Assembly (NCBI GenBank): GCA_043818215.1
Contig: JBDRGC010000520.1
Span: 1 to 7,942 of the forward strand
Reading direction: 5' to 3'
Length of the DNA stretch: 7,942 nucleotides
From: JBDRGC01 sp043818215
GTDB taxonomy: Bacteria > Chloroflexota > Anaerolineae > Anaerolineales > UBA11858
Shown here: piece by piece, positions 1 to 6,207 of the stretch
Layout of the letters: each line of letters starts with the position of its first letter
Position numbering within the stretch: position 1 is the stretch's first letter
Position numbers and translations under genes: made by a program
Notes under the pieces: generated by a model
Told to the model about the DNA's origin: nothing
The model's input: the letters and a program-made list of their open reading frames with translations, nothing else
Databases searched by the model: none

Positions 1-1
1 T

Positions 2-1264
2 CTAGACGAGGTCGAACGCCTGTGCGACCGGGTGGCTGTCATGTCCGCCGGCAGGGTGCGGGCTTGCGGGAGCATGGCAGACCTGCGGGGTGTCGTTGCC
101 CCACGGGAGCGCTACCAGCTTCAAGTCCGGGGATGGTCTCCGGAAATTCAGACCGAAATCGAGGACCGGGTTCCAGATTTGGCGGTGGATTCCCTCGGTG
201 AGCAGGAAAGTCTGCTGGAATTCAGCGTCTACGCGGGGGATGACTTGAATCAGATAATAGATGTGCTGCGCGGACATGGGGGGAGCATCCAGTCCTTGTC
301 GCGGGAGAGGGCCTCGTTGGATGACATCTTCGACCAAATAACAACCGGTGTTGAGCACGACAATTGGCTGCGGGACGAAAGCGAAACAACGGGGGTGTCT
401 TTGCCTGAAACATATTCGGAGGCTGCTAGTTTTTACATAACAGGCACTTTGTCTGAGTTGTGGCGCGTTGCTCGGGCGTTTCTCAAGCGTGATCTGCGCT
501 CCGAGATGAGCTACCGGTTTTCATTCTTTTTGCAATTCTTCAACGTGTTTTTCTCGGTGGCGGTGTTCTATTTTGTAGCTCAGTTGCTTGGCGAAGCGGC
601 GACGCCTTATCTGGAACCGTATGGCGGTGATTATTTTTCCTTTGTGCTGATTGGGATCGCTTTTGCCGGTTATTTTGGAGTGGGCTTATCGAGCTTTTCC
701 AACAGCCTGCGGACAGCGCAAACGACAGGCACCCTGGAAGCTATGTTATGTACTCCCACACGGCTGTCGGCCATCATATTGAGTTCCTCCCAATGGAGTT
801 ATTTGATGACCACTCTACGAGTGATCGTCTATTTGCTGATTGGGACTGTCTTTTTGGGGGTGGATATTGGGCAGGGAAACTATTTAGCGGCTGTGTTGAT
901 CCTGGTATTGACGGTGATATCCTTCAGCAGTTTGGGCATTATTGCGGCCAGTTTTATCATGGTTCTCAAACGCGGCGACCCGGTTGCCTGGATTTTTGGA
1001 ACTTTATCGAGCCTTTTGGGCGGCGTCTATTATCCCCTTGCAGTTATGCCAGAATGGATGCAGGCTCTCTCGCATTTATTGCCGGTCACGTATGCGCTGC
1101 GGGCCATGCGGTTGGCGCTCTTGCAGGGGGCCTCGTTTTCCGAGTTGATGCCGGATATCCTGGCATTGGGGGCCTTTTGCGTGATCCTGCTCCCCGTGAG
1201 CTTGCTGGCCTTTGGGTACGCCGTCAAATGGGCGCGCCGGGATGGCAGTCTGACGCATTATTGA
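2..1264 (+). CDS. Fused ABC transporter: ATPase C-terminus plus ABC-2 type permease (5' partial)
   Basis: This is an exporter subunit that couples ATP hydrolysis to movement of a lipid, drug or polysaccharide-type substrate across the inner membrane; the substrate cannot be read from the sequence. The frame is open from base 2 and begins with LDEVERLCDRVAVMSAGRV, the stretch just after the H-loop of an ABC ATPase, so the Walker motifs lie upstream of the window. A DUF4162-like linker follows and ends in ASLDDIF, the usual C-terminus of such ATPases. With no stop codon the frame then enters an ABC-2 permease of about 280 residues with roughly six hydrophobic segments (for example FFLQFFNVFFSVAVFYFV and NYLAAVLILVLTVISF) and a GGVYYPLAVMP loop. 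ATPase and permease are normally separate genes, so this is a natural fusion. The GTG at 32 is internal and not the real start. The gene ends convergent with the methyltransferase. Fold is near certain, substrate unknown. Confidence 0.9.
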   Translation, partial: LDEVERLCDRVAVMSAGRVRACGSMADLRGVVAPRERYQLQVRGWSPEIQTEIEDRVPDLAVDSLGEQESLLEFSVYAGDDLNQIIDVLRGHGGSIQSLSRERASLDDIFDQITTGVEHDNWLRDESETTGVSLPETYSEAASFYITGTLSELWRVARAFLKRDLRSEMSYRFSFFLQFFNVFFSVAVFYFVAQLLGEAATPYLEPYGGDYFSFVLIGIAFAGYFGVGLSSFSNSLRTAQTTGTLEAMLCTPTRLSAIILSSSQWSYLMTTLRVIVYLLIGTVFLGVDIGQGNYLAAVLILVLTVISFSSLGIIAASFIMVLKRGDPVAWIFGTLSSLLGGVYYPLAVMPEWMQALSHLLPVTYALRAMRLALLQGASFSELMPDILALGAFCVILLPVSLLAFGYAVKWARRDGSLTHY

Positions 1265-1280
1265 GTTTTTGCGGATCGGA

Positions 1281-1366
1281 GATTGGTAGATTGGGGATTG
1301 GTAGATTGGGGATTGGTAATTGAGCAACCAGTTGCACTCACCCCTAATTCCTAACTCTTGAACCTA
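1281..1366. repeat. G-rich/C-rich intergenic repeat, copy 1
   Basis: Between two convergent genes, a 15-bp unit, gattggtagattggg, is repeated perfectly at 1281-1295 and 1296-1310 and partially at 1311-1320. A small hairpin centre follows, gcaaccagttgc (1324-1335; arms gcaac/gttgc). After it the strand becomes C-rich (cccctaattcctaac, about 1341-1355). The same three-part order recurs at 3476-3630. The G-rich arm can pair partly with the C-rich arm, about 6 of 8 positions per unit, so the whole may form a long imperfect hairpin. No clear T-run suggests a conventional terminator here. Confidence 0.75.
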
Positions 1367-1402
1367 GCAAATCGCGCCGCGTATCGCCCGTGCGAAGTAA
1401 GG

Positions 1403-2314
1403 TCAACTGCAAACGTGGTTAGCTTGCACTCTGCCTTGATAGATAAGCCAATCGAAATTGCGACTTATCAATAATTCTGTCATCCTGGCGTGGTGCGTGT
1501 TTTTCATTGCAATCTCTCTCATAACAAATTGATACTTACGAACTAATTGCTGTGTAGTTTTATCATTACTATAAGTCATGAGGAAATCCCCTGCCAATTT
1601 ACTGCATATTCTGAATAATTCGTCATGGTCAAGTTCAGAATGAGTATAAAGCCGGCTGCCGGCCTTTTTCCCACCTGATGTATATGGGGGATCTATAAAA
1701 AATGCAGCTTCTGGCCTTTGCAGGTTTTTCCGTATTTCTTCAAGGCCATCGCCTTCGATAAAAGTTAACCTATCTCGAATATTATGTATTTTGCGGATTC
1801 GTTTACTCAAAGTTTCCGGATACCAGCGTGAAGCAATTCCTTTACCATTCTCCCCCTTTTTGACTTTGCCTGCTCCTGGTGCAAGAATTCCACCCCGATT
1901 AACTCTGTTTTTGACAATAGTTTGAAATGCTTGTTCCTGCGCATTTAGATTTGTCGCTTCTAATACTTCGTCAACTGTTTCGTGAGAGAAATTGAAATTC
2001 TCAATTCTTTCAGCTAACCATTCACCTTCCCCGTTGATGATTGTTTTCCAAACGGCGGCGACTTGGTGGTCTAACTCCACAAGCATAACGTGGTTTGCCA
2101 GGTTTTCGAATGCGACTGAAAGTCCAACTATTCCCCCACCCGCAAATGGCTCAATAAAAATTTCTGGCTTAGAAGGCAAACTTACAAGCCATTGTCGAAT
2201 TCGTGGTACTAACCAAGTTTTGCCCCCAGGGTAACGAAATGGACTTCGTAATGGCACAGAAGCCACGTTCACAATTTTATCTTTTTGAGGAAGGAAGGAT
2301 AGTTGGTAAGCCAT
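1403..2314 (-). CDS. DNA adenine-N6 methyltransferase, D12 (Dam-like) class
   Basis: It transfers a methyl group from S-adenosylmethionine to adenine N6 in a short DNA target. The target cannot be deduced; Dam relatives of this class often use GATC. At 303 residues the length is normal for the family. Motifs are in the D12 (alpha) order: FRYPGGK (26-32, motif X), EPFAGGG (55-61, SAM-binding motif I), LVELD (78-82, motif II) and DPPY (208-211, catalytic motif IV). All key residues are present, so it should be active. ATG at 2314 is chosen; a TTG at 2317 would add one residue. No Shine-Dalgarno is visible, and the predicted promoter places the transcript start only about 8 bases upstream. No restriction endonuclease lies beside it in the window, so it is either a solitary methylase or a remnant of a restriction-modification system. 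It is clearly AT-richer than the flanking protease and transporter genes, which suggests horizontal acquisition. Confidence 0.93.
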   Translation of the reverse strand: MAYQLSFLPQKDKIVNVASVPLRSPFRYPGGKTWLVPRIRQWLVSLPSKPEIFIEPFAGGGIVGLSVAFENLANHVMLVELDHQVAAVWKTIINGEGEWLAERIENFNFSHETVDEVLEATNLNAQEQAFQTIVKNRVNRGGILAPGAGKVKKGENGKGIASRWYPETLSKRIRKIHNIRDRLTFIEGDGLEEIRKNLQRPEAAFFIDPPYTSGGKKAGSRLYTHSELDHDELFRICSKLAGDFLMTYSNDKTTQQLVRKYQFVMREIAMKNTHHARMTELLISRNFDWLIYQGRVQANHVCS

Positions 2315-2328
2315 CAATTTATTGATTG

Positions 2329-2357
2329 ATTATGTCTGTCAGCTGATTGACTGACAA
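2329..2357 (-). promoter_or_regulatory. Sigma70-type promoter of the methyltransferase
   Basis: On the minus strand, TTGTCA (2357-2352) and CATAAT (2334-2329) are separated by exactly 17 bases. Each matches the -35/-10 consensus at 5 of 6 positions. Transcription would start near 2322, about 8 bases before the ATG at 2314, implying an almost leaderless mRNA. This agrees with the missing ribosome-binding site. Confidence 0.65.
2337..2356. promoter_or_regulatory. Candidate operator overlapping the methyltransferase promoter
   Basis: A perfect 6-bp inverted repeat, tgtcag (2337-2342) and ctgaca (2351-2356), with an 8-bp centre covers most of the -35 box and much of the spacer. That placement fits a repressor site, or a site read by the methylase or a controller protein. 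No regulator gene is adjacent, so the binder is unknown. Confidence 0.4.
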
Positions 2358-2401
2358 AACTCGTCCACAACTGGGTCAGGCCCGGAAATTGTACACGGAG
2401 C

Positions 2402-2458
2402 ACACGGATTCAACGGATTCTTTGGATTTTTCATCCGTGTAATCCGTTGAATCCGTGT
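2402..2458. repeat. Long hairpin built of 9-bp units
   Basis: Perfect 18-bp inverted arms (2402-2419 and 2441-2458) surround a 21-base loop that itself contains a ggat/atcc mini-stem. Both arms have 9-base periodicity: on the left, successive ninths end in 'acggat' (tacacggag, cacacggat, tcaacggat, tctttggat); on the right atccgtgta and atccgttga alternate from 2433. It lies between the retropepsin-like gene and the methyltransferase promoter, so it could terminate or stabilise the upstream mRNA, but there is no U-tract on the minus strand. Confidence 0.75.
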
Positions 2459-2595
2459 ACGAAAAAGATTTGTCAGCCAACCAGGTCTGCCAGAGTAGGA
2501 GCGTCGGGAGGAGAGCTATGCTCCAATTTTTCGTCAAGTTTCGTCTATTTTGGCTCTTTGGGAATTCCCAGGTACCCGAAATTTTATGCCGCTAA
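2459..2595. other. Non-coding spacer with a 12-bp palindrome
   Basis: No convincing gene is present. The only structure seen is a perfect palindrome tgggaattccca at 2559-2570, 26 bases beyond the retropepsin-like stop codon, and a weak ggag/ctcc stem near 2510-2525. Neither is followed by a T-run in the direction of the minus-strand genes. Confidence 0.5.
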
Positions 2596-2982
2596 TCAAA
2601 TAAGTGGTGATGTGTCAATCTCTAAAGTGAATTCCGGCCCATTGAGAAGTACGTAGAAGCGATTTAAGACATCACGCCCCAGAACGACAAAGTCAAATCC
2701 GGTCAAGATAACTTCCAGTTGAGGTATAGTTACTTCCGCTATGGTGAGCTGTATTGCATAGGTGAATACAATTGTTGTCTCCGCATCGACGTTTTCCAGT
2801 TGAAGCCGTCCAATAGGAGTAAGTTGGAGACGTTCTACCATCGTGTCCGGAATTGCGGTCACATCGGAACCCGTATCTAAAAGGGCGGGAATAGATTTTT
2901 TGGGTTGAGTCTGGCTGATGTTACTGAGCATCACCGGGAGAAATGGGGCCGGTGGATCAGAAATGTTATCGTAAGCGATCAT
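2596..2982 (-). CDS. Retropepsin-like (clan AA) aspartic protease, single domain
   Basis: This is a predicted aspartic endopeptidase of 128 residues, the size of one retropepsin lobe, so it should work as a homodimer with one catalytic Asp from each chain. The active-site motif ALLDTGSD (33-40, catalytic Asp36) is intact and is followed by the expected hydrophobic strand (VTAIP). The second family signature, two hydrophobics and Gly (VVLGRDVLNRF, 99-109), is also intact. There is no signal peptide or membrane segment, so it is probably cytoplasmic. The ATG at 2982 overlaps the stop of the upstream Phd-like gene as ATGA, indicating translational coupling; a TTG at 2997 is possible but less likely, and neither start has a Shine-Dalgarno. 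It occupies the slot where a Phd-type operon normally carries the toxin. The substrate is unknown. Cleavage or control of its partner is inference. Confidence 0.85.
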   Translation of the reverse strand: MIAYDNISDPPAPFLPVMLSNISQTQPKKSIPALLDTGSDVTAIPDTMVERLQLTPIGRLQLENVDAETTIVFTYAIQLTIAEVTIPQLEVILTGFDFVVLGRDVLNRFYVLLNGPEFTLEIDTSPLI

Positions 2983-3404
2983 TGGTTTATAGCCCAAGAA
3001 GATGGCACTCTGGCGCGGCGGGGCGCATTTGCTTCTACGTGCTCTATGTAGCAGGGAATGTTTCCTAGCCTGGCTCTGACCCTGGTTAAAACGCTCATTT
3101 TGGTATCTTGCTTGTCTCCTACTTCGACGACTTGACCTTGAGCGATGGCAACAACGCGCCCTCGGTAACGTTTCAGTAGCTCAGGTCTGAGACGTTCATA
3201 AGCGGCTATCTCGGCTTCGAAATCCAGATGTTTTTTAGACTTTTGCCGAGTTAGATTGGACTTCCATTCTCGGAAAGCATTATATTCATTGATTGGGATA
3301 AGTGCAGCTACAGGCTCTCCGTCTCTTTGCAGGATAGCCGGCTGAGATAGACCCGTTTCTACTAGATAATGCATTTGAGCTTCTTTCACACTGATTGTTT
3401 TCAT
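2979..3404 (-). CDS. Phd/YefM-like antitoxin domain fused to a DUF5678-like domain
   Basis: The protein has 141 residues in two parts. Residues 1-47 (MKTISVKEAQMHYLVETG, then ILQRDGEPVAALIPINEY) match the Phd/YefM pattern: an N-terminal strand-helix DNA-binding fold and the hallmark 'dG.PvA.Lip..ey'. After a charged linker (48-62), residues 63-141 (AAYERLRPELLKRYRGRVVA, GQVVEVGDKQD, LGNIPCYIEHV, RARVPSS) resemble DUF5678, whose members read 'PELL..Y.GkwVAi..G.VV..G'. Classic Phd proteins are about 70-90 residues with a short disordered toxin-binding tail, so this C-terminal half is unusual. A GGAG at 3414-3411 lies 6 bases before the ATG, and a good promoter is upstream. Its stop overlaps the start of the retropepsin-like gene by 4 bases. 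Autorepression is expected from the family but not shown. Confidence is good for the N-terminal half and moderate for the C-terminal one. Confidence 0.8.
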   Translation of the reverse strand: MKTISVKEAQMHYLVETGLSQPAILQRDGEPVAALIPINEYNAFREWKSNLTRQKSKKHLDFEAEIAAYERLRPELLKRYRGRVVAIAQGQVVEVGDKQDTKMSVLTRVRARLGNIPCYIEHVEANAPRRARVPSSWAINQ

Positions 3405-3410
3405 GACCGA

Positions 3411-3414
3411 CTCC
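3411..3414 (-). promoter_or_regulatory. Ribosome-binding site of the Phd-like gene
   Basis: GGAG on the minus strand, 6 bases before the ATG at 3404, fixes that start. It is the only clear Shine-Dalgarno for the two-gene operon; the second gene relies on the ATGA overlap. Confidence 0.7.
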
Positions 3415-3443
3415 AGATGTGCTAGGTTGGATCGTGTATATTC

Positions 3444-3472
3444 ATTGTAATGGAAAAGGCATCTTGTGGCAA
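3444..3472 (-). promoter_or_regulatory. Sigma70-type promoter of the Phd-like/retropepsin-like operon
   Basis: On the minus strand, TTGCCA (3472-3467) and TACAAT (3449-3444) are spaced by 17 bases, each 5/6 to consensus. The start site would be near 3437, giving a leader of about 33 bases that includes the GGAG. The promoter sits directly beside the G-rich/C-rich repeat copy 2. Confidence 0.65.
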
Positions 3473-3475
3473 ACT

Positions 3476-3630
3476 GGTGGATTGGGGATTGGAGATTGGG
3501 GATTGGAGATTGGAGATTGGGGATTGGTGGATTGGGAGTTGGGGATTTGGCAACCAGGTGCCCTAACCCCTAACACCTAACCTCTAACCCCTAATTTTCT
3601 AACCCCTAACTTCCTAACCCCTAAACCTCT
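3476..3630. repeat. G-rich/C-rich intergenic repeat, copy 2
   Basis: A run of 7-8-base units (gattgggg, attggaga, gattggag and variants) fills about 3476-3549 on the + strand. The centre gcaaccaggtgc (3550-3561) differs by one base from the centre of copy 1. From 3562 to about 3630 telomere-like cccctaac units take over. The + strand therefore carries the G-runs on the left and the - strand carries them on the right, so each strand has quadruplex potential on one side. It separates the Phd-like operon promoter from the 3' end of the C25 protease gene and may also serve as that gene's transcript end. Confidence 0.8.
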
Positions 3631-3637
3631 CCCTCAC

Positions 3638-5773
3638 TCACTCCCCCGGCAGCCTCAGCGCCGGATCGCCAAACAGTAAAAACGTATTCATCACCTCCAC
3701 AGCACTGGAATTGTCAACCGGGGTTTGCCGCCAGGCGTAGAGTGCGATATCCCCCAGGCGCTGACCTTCCGATTGCAGCCAGGCTTCGACGAAGGCCGTG
3801 GTGAGGTATGCCTGGGCGTTGGACAGAGTCAGGCTGGTGGGAGCTAGAATTGCCACTGCGCCCCCATCAGGATTCCAGAGCAAATTCTCTGTCAGCGATT
3901 CCACGGCGGGATGGGTGAACAGACCGGTCAAACAGGTGCTATGCAGCATGATGGGGAGACGGTCAGCGTTGGACAGGTTAGCGCTGTCCTCTGTGGTGAA
4001 GAGACGGTCTTTGCCCCACATATTCACACTGCCGTGCCCGAAATATGCCGCCAACAAACTACCGCTTTCCAGCTCTTGGCGAACCTGCTCACTTGCGCCC
4101 AAATCGCCAGCCTCTGGAGCGATGAGCGTAGTTTGATAATCGGATGGAAACAAGTCAATGAAACTCTGCGCGTCTGCGCGGAAGGCCGCCTCTTGCCCGT
4201 CAGCGACCGCCAGAATACGCCTCTGCCAGTCTGGGTCGAAGGGCTGCTGTTCGTAGCCCAACGTCTTTTCCACAAAGATGGCTACCTGTCCGGGCGTCTG
4301 TGCCGGGACGCGCCCGATGGCGATGTCCGGCCAGGGGTCGGCGTTGATCTGCACCAGGGCAGTATCGCTGCTGGTCTCGCCCCCAAATTCGGTGGGAATC
4401 ATGATCGTCGGCAGGCGGTTGGCCTCCGCTGGGGCCTGATAGCCTCGGAAATCGTAAGTCGTGTCACCCACCAACAAAATATATCGTGGCGCCGGCTGCC
4501 AGTTTTCGACTGCGTAAGCCAGGAAACTGCGGATGGCTTCCGGTTCCGGCATCCCTCCGTTGAACTGGTCGTAAATGGCCCCCACCGAGATGCTGACTGC
4601 GGATAGATTTTGCGACGCGCGCCATTCCAGGAGAGGAGTCAGTGGCGCGAGCAAATCTTCCGGGCCGATGGCGATATATTCTGCCCCCCTGGCCGGATCG
4701 CGGAGATCGGACTCAGTTGCGGCGGGGTCCAGACCATGAGGGTGGAGATAACCCCCGGGACCGATGGCGGCGTAGCGGTGGCCGGCCTCACCCTGAAAAC
4801 TGATCGCGCCAGCCTCGAGCGGGAGGGTCGTCAGGCTGATTGTTTCGGGGGCGGTGATATCGAAAATCGCCACAGTCCCGCTGAAGCCGGTCAGCCGCAC
4901 GGGGGTTTCGGGGGCGGTGAAGATCAGGCTGTCGGCCCCCGCCTCCGCCCAACGGGAATACTCGATTTCGATCCAGTCCACAAAAATAATATCGACCAGG
5001 GTGTCTGTGTCACCGGGAGCCTCGATGTCGATGATGTTGCTGCCCTCCACCAGCGTGCCAGCGGGGATATCGGCCTCGACGGTGTAGCGGGTCTGCCCAT
5101 CCCAGGCGGCGTCGGCGACAAGTTGCCCATTGACGCTGATGCGGACGTGATGGTCGGGGTCTGTTGGCGCTTTGGTGTGACCCCAAAACTCGACTTGCAG
5201 ATGCCCGGCCCCCGCAGCGACATCCGCCAAATCGACCTCGTAGGTTTGGGATTGGGGGGCAATCAACTTGCTCCAAAACCAGTGATCGCCGGTCTCGACG
5301 AGAGGGGTGTACAACAAGTTTTGCTCGGCGCGCACTGCCGCGGTGCAGTACTCGAGGGGCGAAACATCGGGCGGTGGGGCGGCCGCAACCGCCTCCACCA
5401 TCCGCAGGCTGGGCATATCCGCTGTTTGGAGCAGGTAAATATTCTCGTTGGTGTAAATGCTGTCGCTGGGCTGCCCGTAGAAATGGATGCGGGTCTCTGT
5501 CCCCTCGCTTGTGACCAGCAGCGGTTGGGGCTGATTCCGGTGGACGAGTTGGAGTGTTTCGGGATCAATGCTTTCCCACCCTATTTCAGCCAGCGAGATT
5601 TGATAAATACCCTCTTCCAAAACAGATATTTTCATCACCCCGGCTGCTGCCAGGTCTTCCAAGCGCACATTGAGCTGAACGGGAGGAACGCCGCTGGTGG
5701 TCAGAGTGCAAGCCAACGCGAGCAACAGGGCGGCGAGCACAATGGCACGTAGAATTGGATGGTGTTTACGCAT
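3638..5773 (-). CDS. Exported C25-family (gingipain-type) cysteine protease, probable lipoprotein
   Basis: This is a 711-residue predicted secreted cysteine endopeptidase of clan CD. The chosen ATG at 5773 starts a classic signal peptide (MRKHHPILR, then AIVLAALLLALAC). Cys22 follows ALA, a near-lipobox, so lipid anchoring at the cell surface is likely. Residues about 165-275 look like a beta-sandwich of carbohydrate-binding type (YEVDLADV, VEFWGHTKAP, VRISVNG, VDWIEIEY). The C25 domain spans about 365-711: RYILLVGDTTYDF, the substrate-pocket stretch SSDTALVQINADPW then PDIAIGRVPAQ, catalytic His580 in YFGHGS, catalytic Cys614 in LHSTCLTGLF, and the family-typical C-terminus FLLFGDPALRL. All catalytic residues are present. 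The GTG at 5806 would place 11 extra residues before the signal peptide and has no better ribosome site. No sortase or type IX sorting tail is seen. No substrate can be named; specificity for Arg or Lys is not implied. Confidence 0.9.
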   Translation of the reverse strand: MRKHHPILRAIVLAALLLALACTLTTSGVPPVQLNVRLEDLAAAGVMKISVLEEGIYQISLAEIGWESIDPETLQLVHRNQPQPLLVTSEGTETRIHFYGQPSDSIYTNENIYLLQTADMPSLRMVEAVAAAPPPDVSPLEYCTAAVRAEQNLLYTPLVETGDHWFWSKLIAPQSQTYEVDLADVAAGAGHLQVEFWGHTKAPTDPDHHVRISVNGQLVADAAWDGQTRYTVEADIPAGTLVEGSNIIDIEAPGDTDTLVDIIFVDWIEIEYSRWAEAGADSLIFTAPETPVRLTGFSGTVAIFDITAPETISLTTLPLEAGAISFQGEAGHRYAAIGPGGYLHPHGLDPAATESDLRDPARGAEYIAIGPEDLLAPLTPLLEWRASQNLSAVSISVGAIYDQFNGGMPEPEAIRSFLAYAVENWQPAPRYILLVGDTTYDFRGYQAPAEANRLPTIMIPTEFGGETSSDTALVQINADPWPDIAIGRVPAQTPGQVAIFVEKTLGYEQQPFDPDWQRRILAVADGQEAAFRADAQSFIDLFPSDYQTTLIAPEAGDLGASEQVRQELESGSLLAAYFGHGSVNMWGKDRLFTTEDSANLSNADRLPIMLHSTCLTGLFTHPAVESLTENLLWNPDGGAVAILAPTSLTLSNAQAYLTTAFVEAWLQSEGQRLGDIALYAWRQTPVDNSSAVEVMNTFLLFGDPALRLPGE

Positions 5774-5799
5774 GGGAAGATAACCACTAAGAGCAGGAA

Positions 5800-5850
5800 G
5801 GAACACAAAGGCTTTTTAAGGTTTTTCTTGGTGTTCCTTTGTGTCCTTGG
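5800..5850. repeat. Imperfect inverted repeat upstream of the C25 gene
   Basis: ggaacacaaag (5800-5810) faces ctttgtgtcc (from 5838), with one extra base in the left arm. Weaker ccacta/tggtgg pairing continues outward on both sides. The T-rich loop ctttttaaggtttttcttgg lies between. It would fold in the 5' leader of the protease mRNA. No -35/-10 pair could be assigned with confidence in the region upstream of this gene. Confidence 0.5.
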
Positions 5851-5871
5851 TGGTGGGTTGGTTCTGGCCTG

Positions 5872-5890
5872 TCCCCGTGTATTTCGGGGA
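5872..5890. repeat. Small perfect hairpin in the C25 gene leader region
   Basis: tccccg and cgggga form a 6-bp stem around a 7-base loop (tgtattt). No T-run follows on either strand, so it is not a standard terminator. Its role is unknown. Confidence 0.5.
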
Positions 5891-5958
5891 TATAAGCAAG
5901 AAAGATAACCGGCTAGCATGAGGTTTGAATGAGCATCTTAAAAACCACATAAATGGAA

Positions 5959-6207
5959 TTATGGGGGCTGTATCACAGAGAAATGCAGGTGGCGACCATC
6001 GCGCCAACGCAAGTTAGCCTGATTGAAGCGTTTGCAGGTGCTCTCCATGGCTTGCTGGTGTTCTGAATGGCGATAGGGGTCCAGAACCACTTTAATTTGG
6101 TCAGGGTGCCAACTCGCGCGACCAGACTTAGAATAGATCAACTGCGTGGCTTACTCCAGGGTCAAGCGTTGCCATGCTGGAGCAAAGTAGTGTTGCTTGC
6201 ACCAATC
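5959..6207 (-). pseudogene. Possible transposase C-terminal remnant with internal stop
   Basis: On the minus strand a coherent C-terminal reading frame ends in TAA at 5961-5959. It is rich in basic and aromatic residues (SKSGRASWHPDQIKVVLDPY, then RHSEHQQAMESTCKRFNQAN and LRWRDGRHLHFSV), as in DNA-binding transposase tails. The same frame continues upstream through a TAA at 6153-6151 (HYFAPAWQRLTLE before the stop) as far as the end of the 201-bp element at 6208. No start codon with a ribosome site is present, so it appears to be the decayed tail of a gene cut by that element. I do not recognise the family with confidence, and a non-transposase origin is possible. Confidence 0.4.

Noticed and set aside
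748..1323. + strand frame overlapping the permease and running into the gattggg repeat
   Set aside because: It overlaps the ABC permease in another frame and its tail encodes repeat residues (RLGIGRLGIG), so it is an artefact.
3562..3630. Telomere-like sequence suggesting eukaryotic origin or a chromosome end
   Set aside because: The ccctaa units are irregular, lie between two bacterial genes and recur in the same repeat family at 1341-1355.
3911..4606. Another + strand frame (231 codons) opposite the C25 gene
   Set aside because: Same shadow effect; low-plausibility protein with no motifs.
4610..5752. Long + strand reading frame (380 codons) opposite the C25 protease gene
   Set aside because: It is antisense to a gene with clear motifs and has no recognisable domain or ribosome site. 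Long antisense frames are expected opposite GC-rich coding DNA.
5777..5910. Direct repeat aagataacc at 5777-5785 and 5902-5910 as a regulatory pair
   Set aside because: Only 9 bases in an AT-moderate region, with no promoter nearby; chance cannot be excluded.
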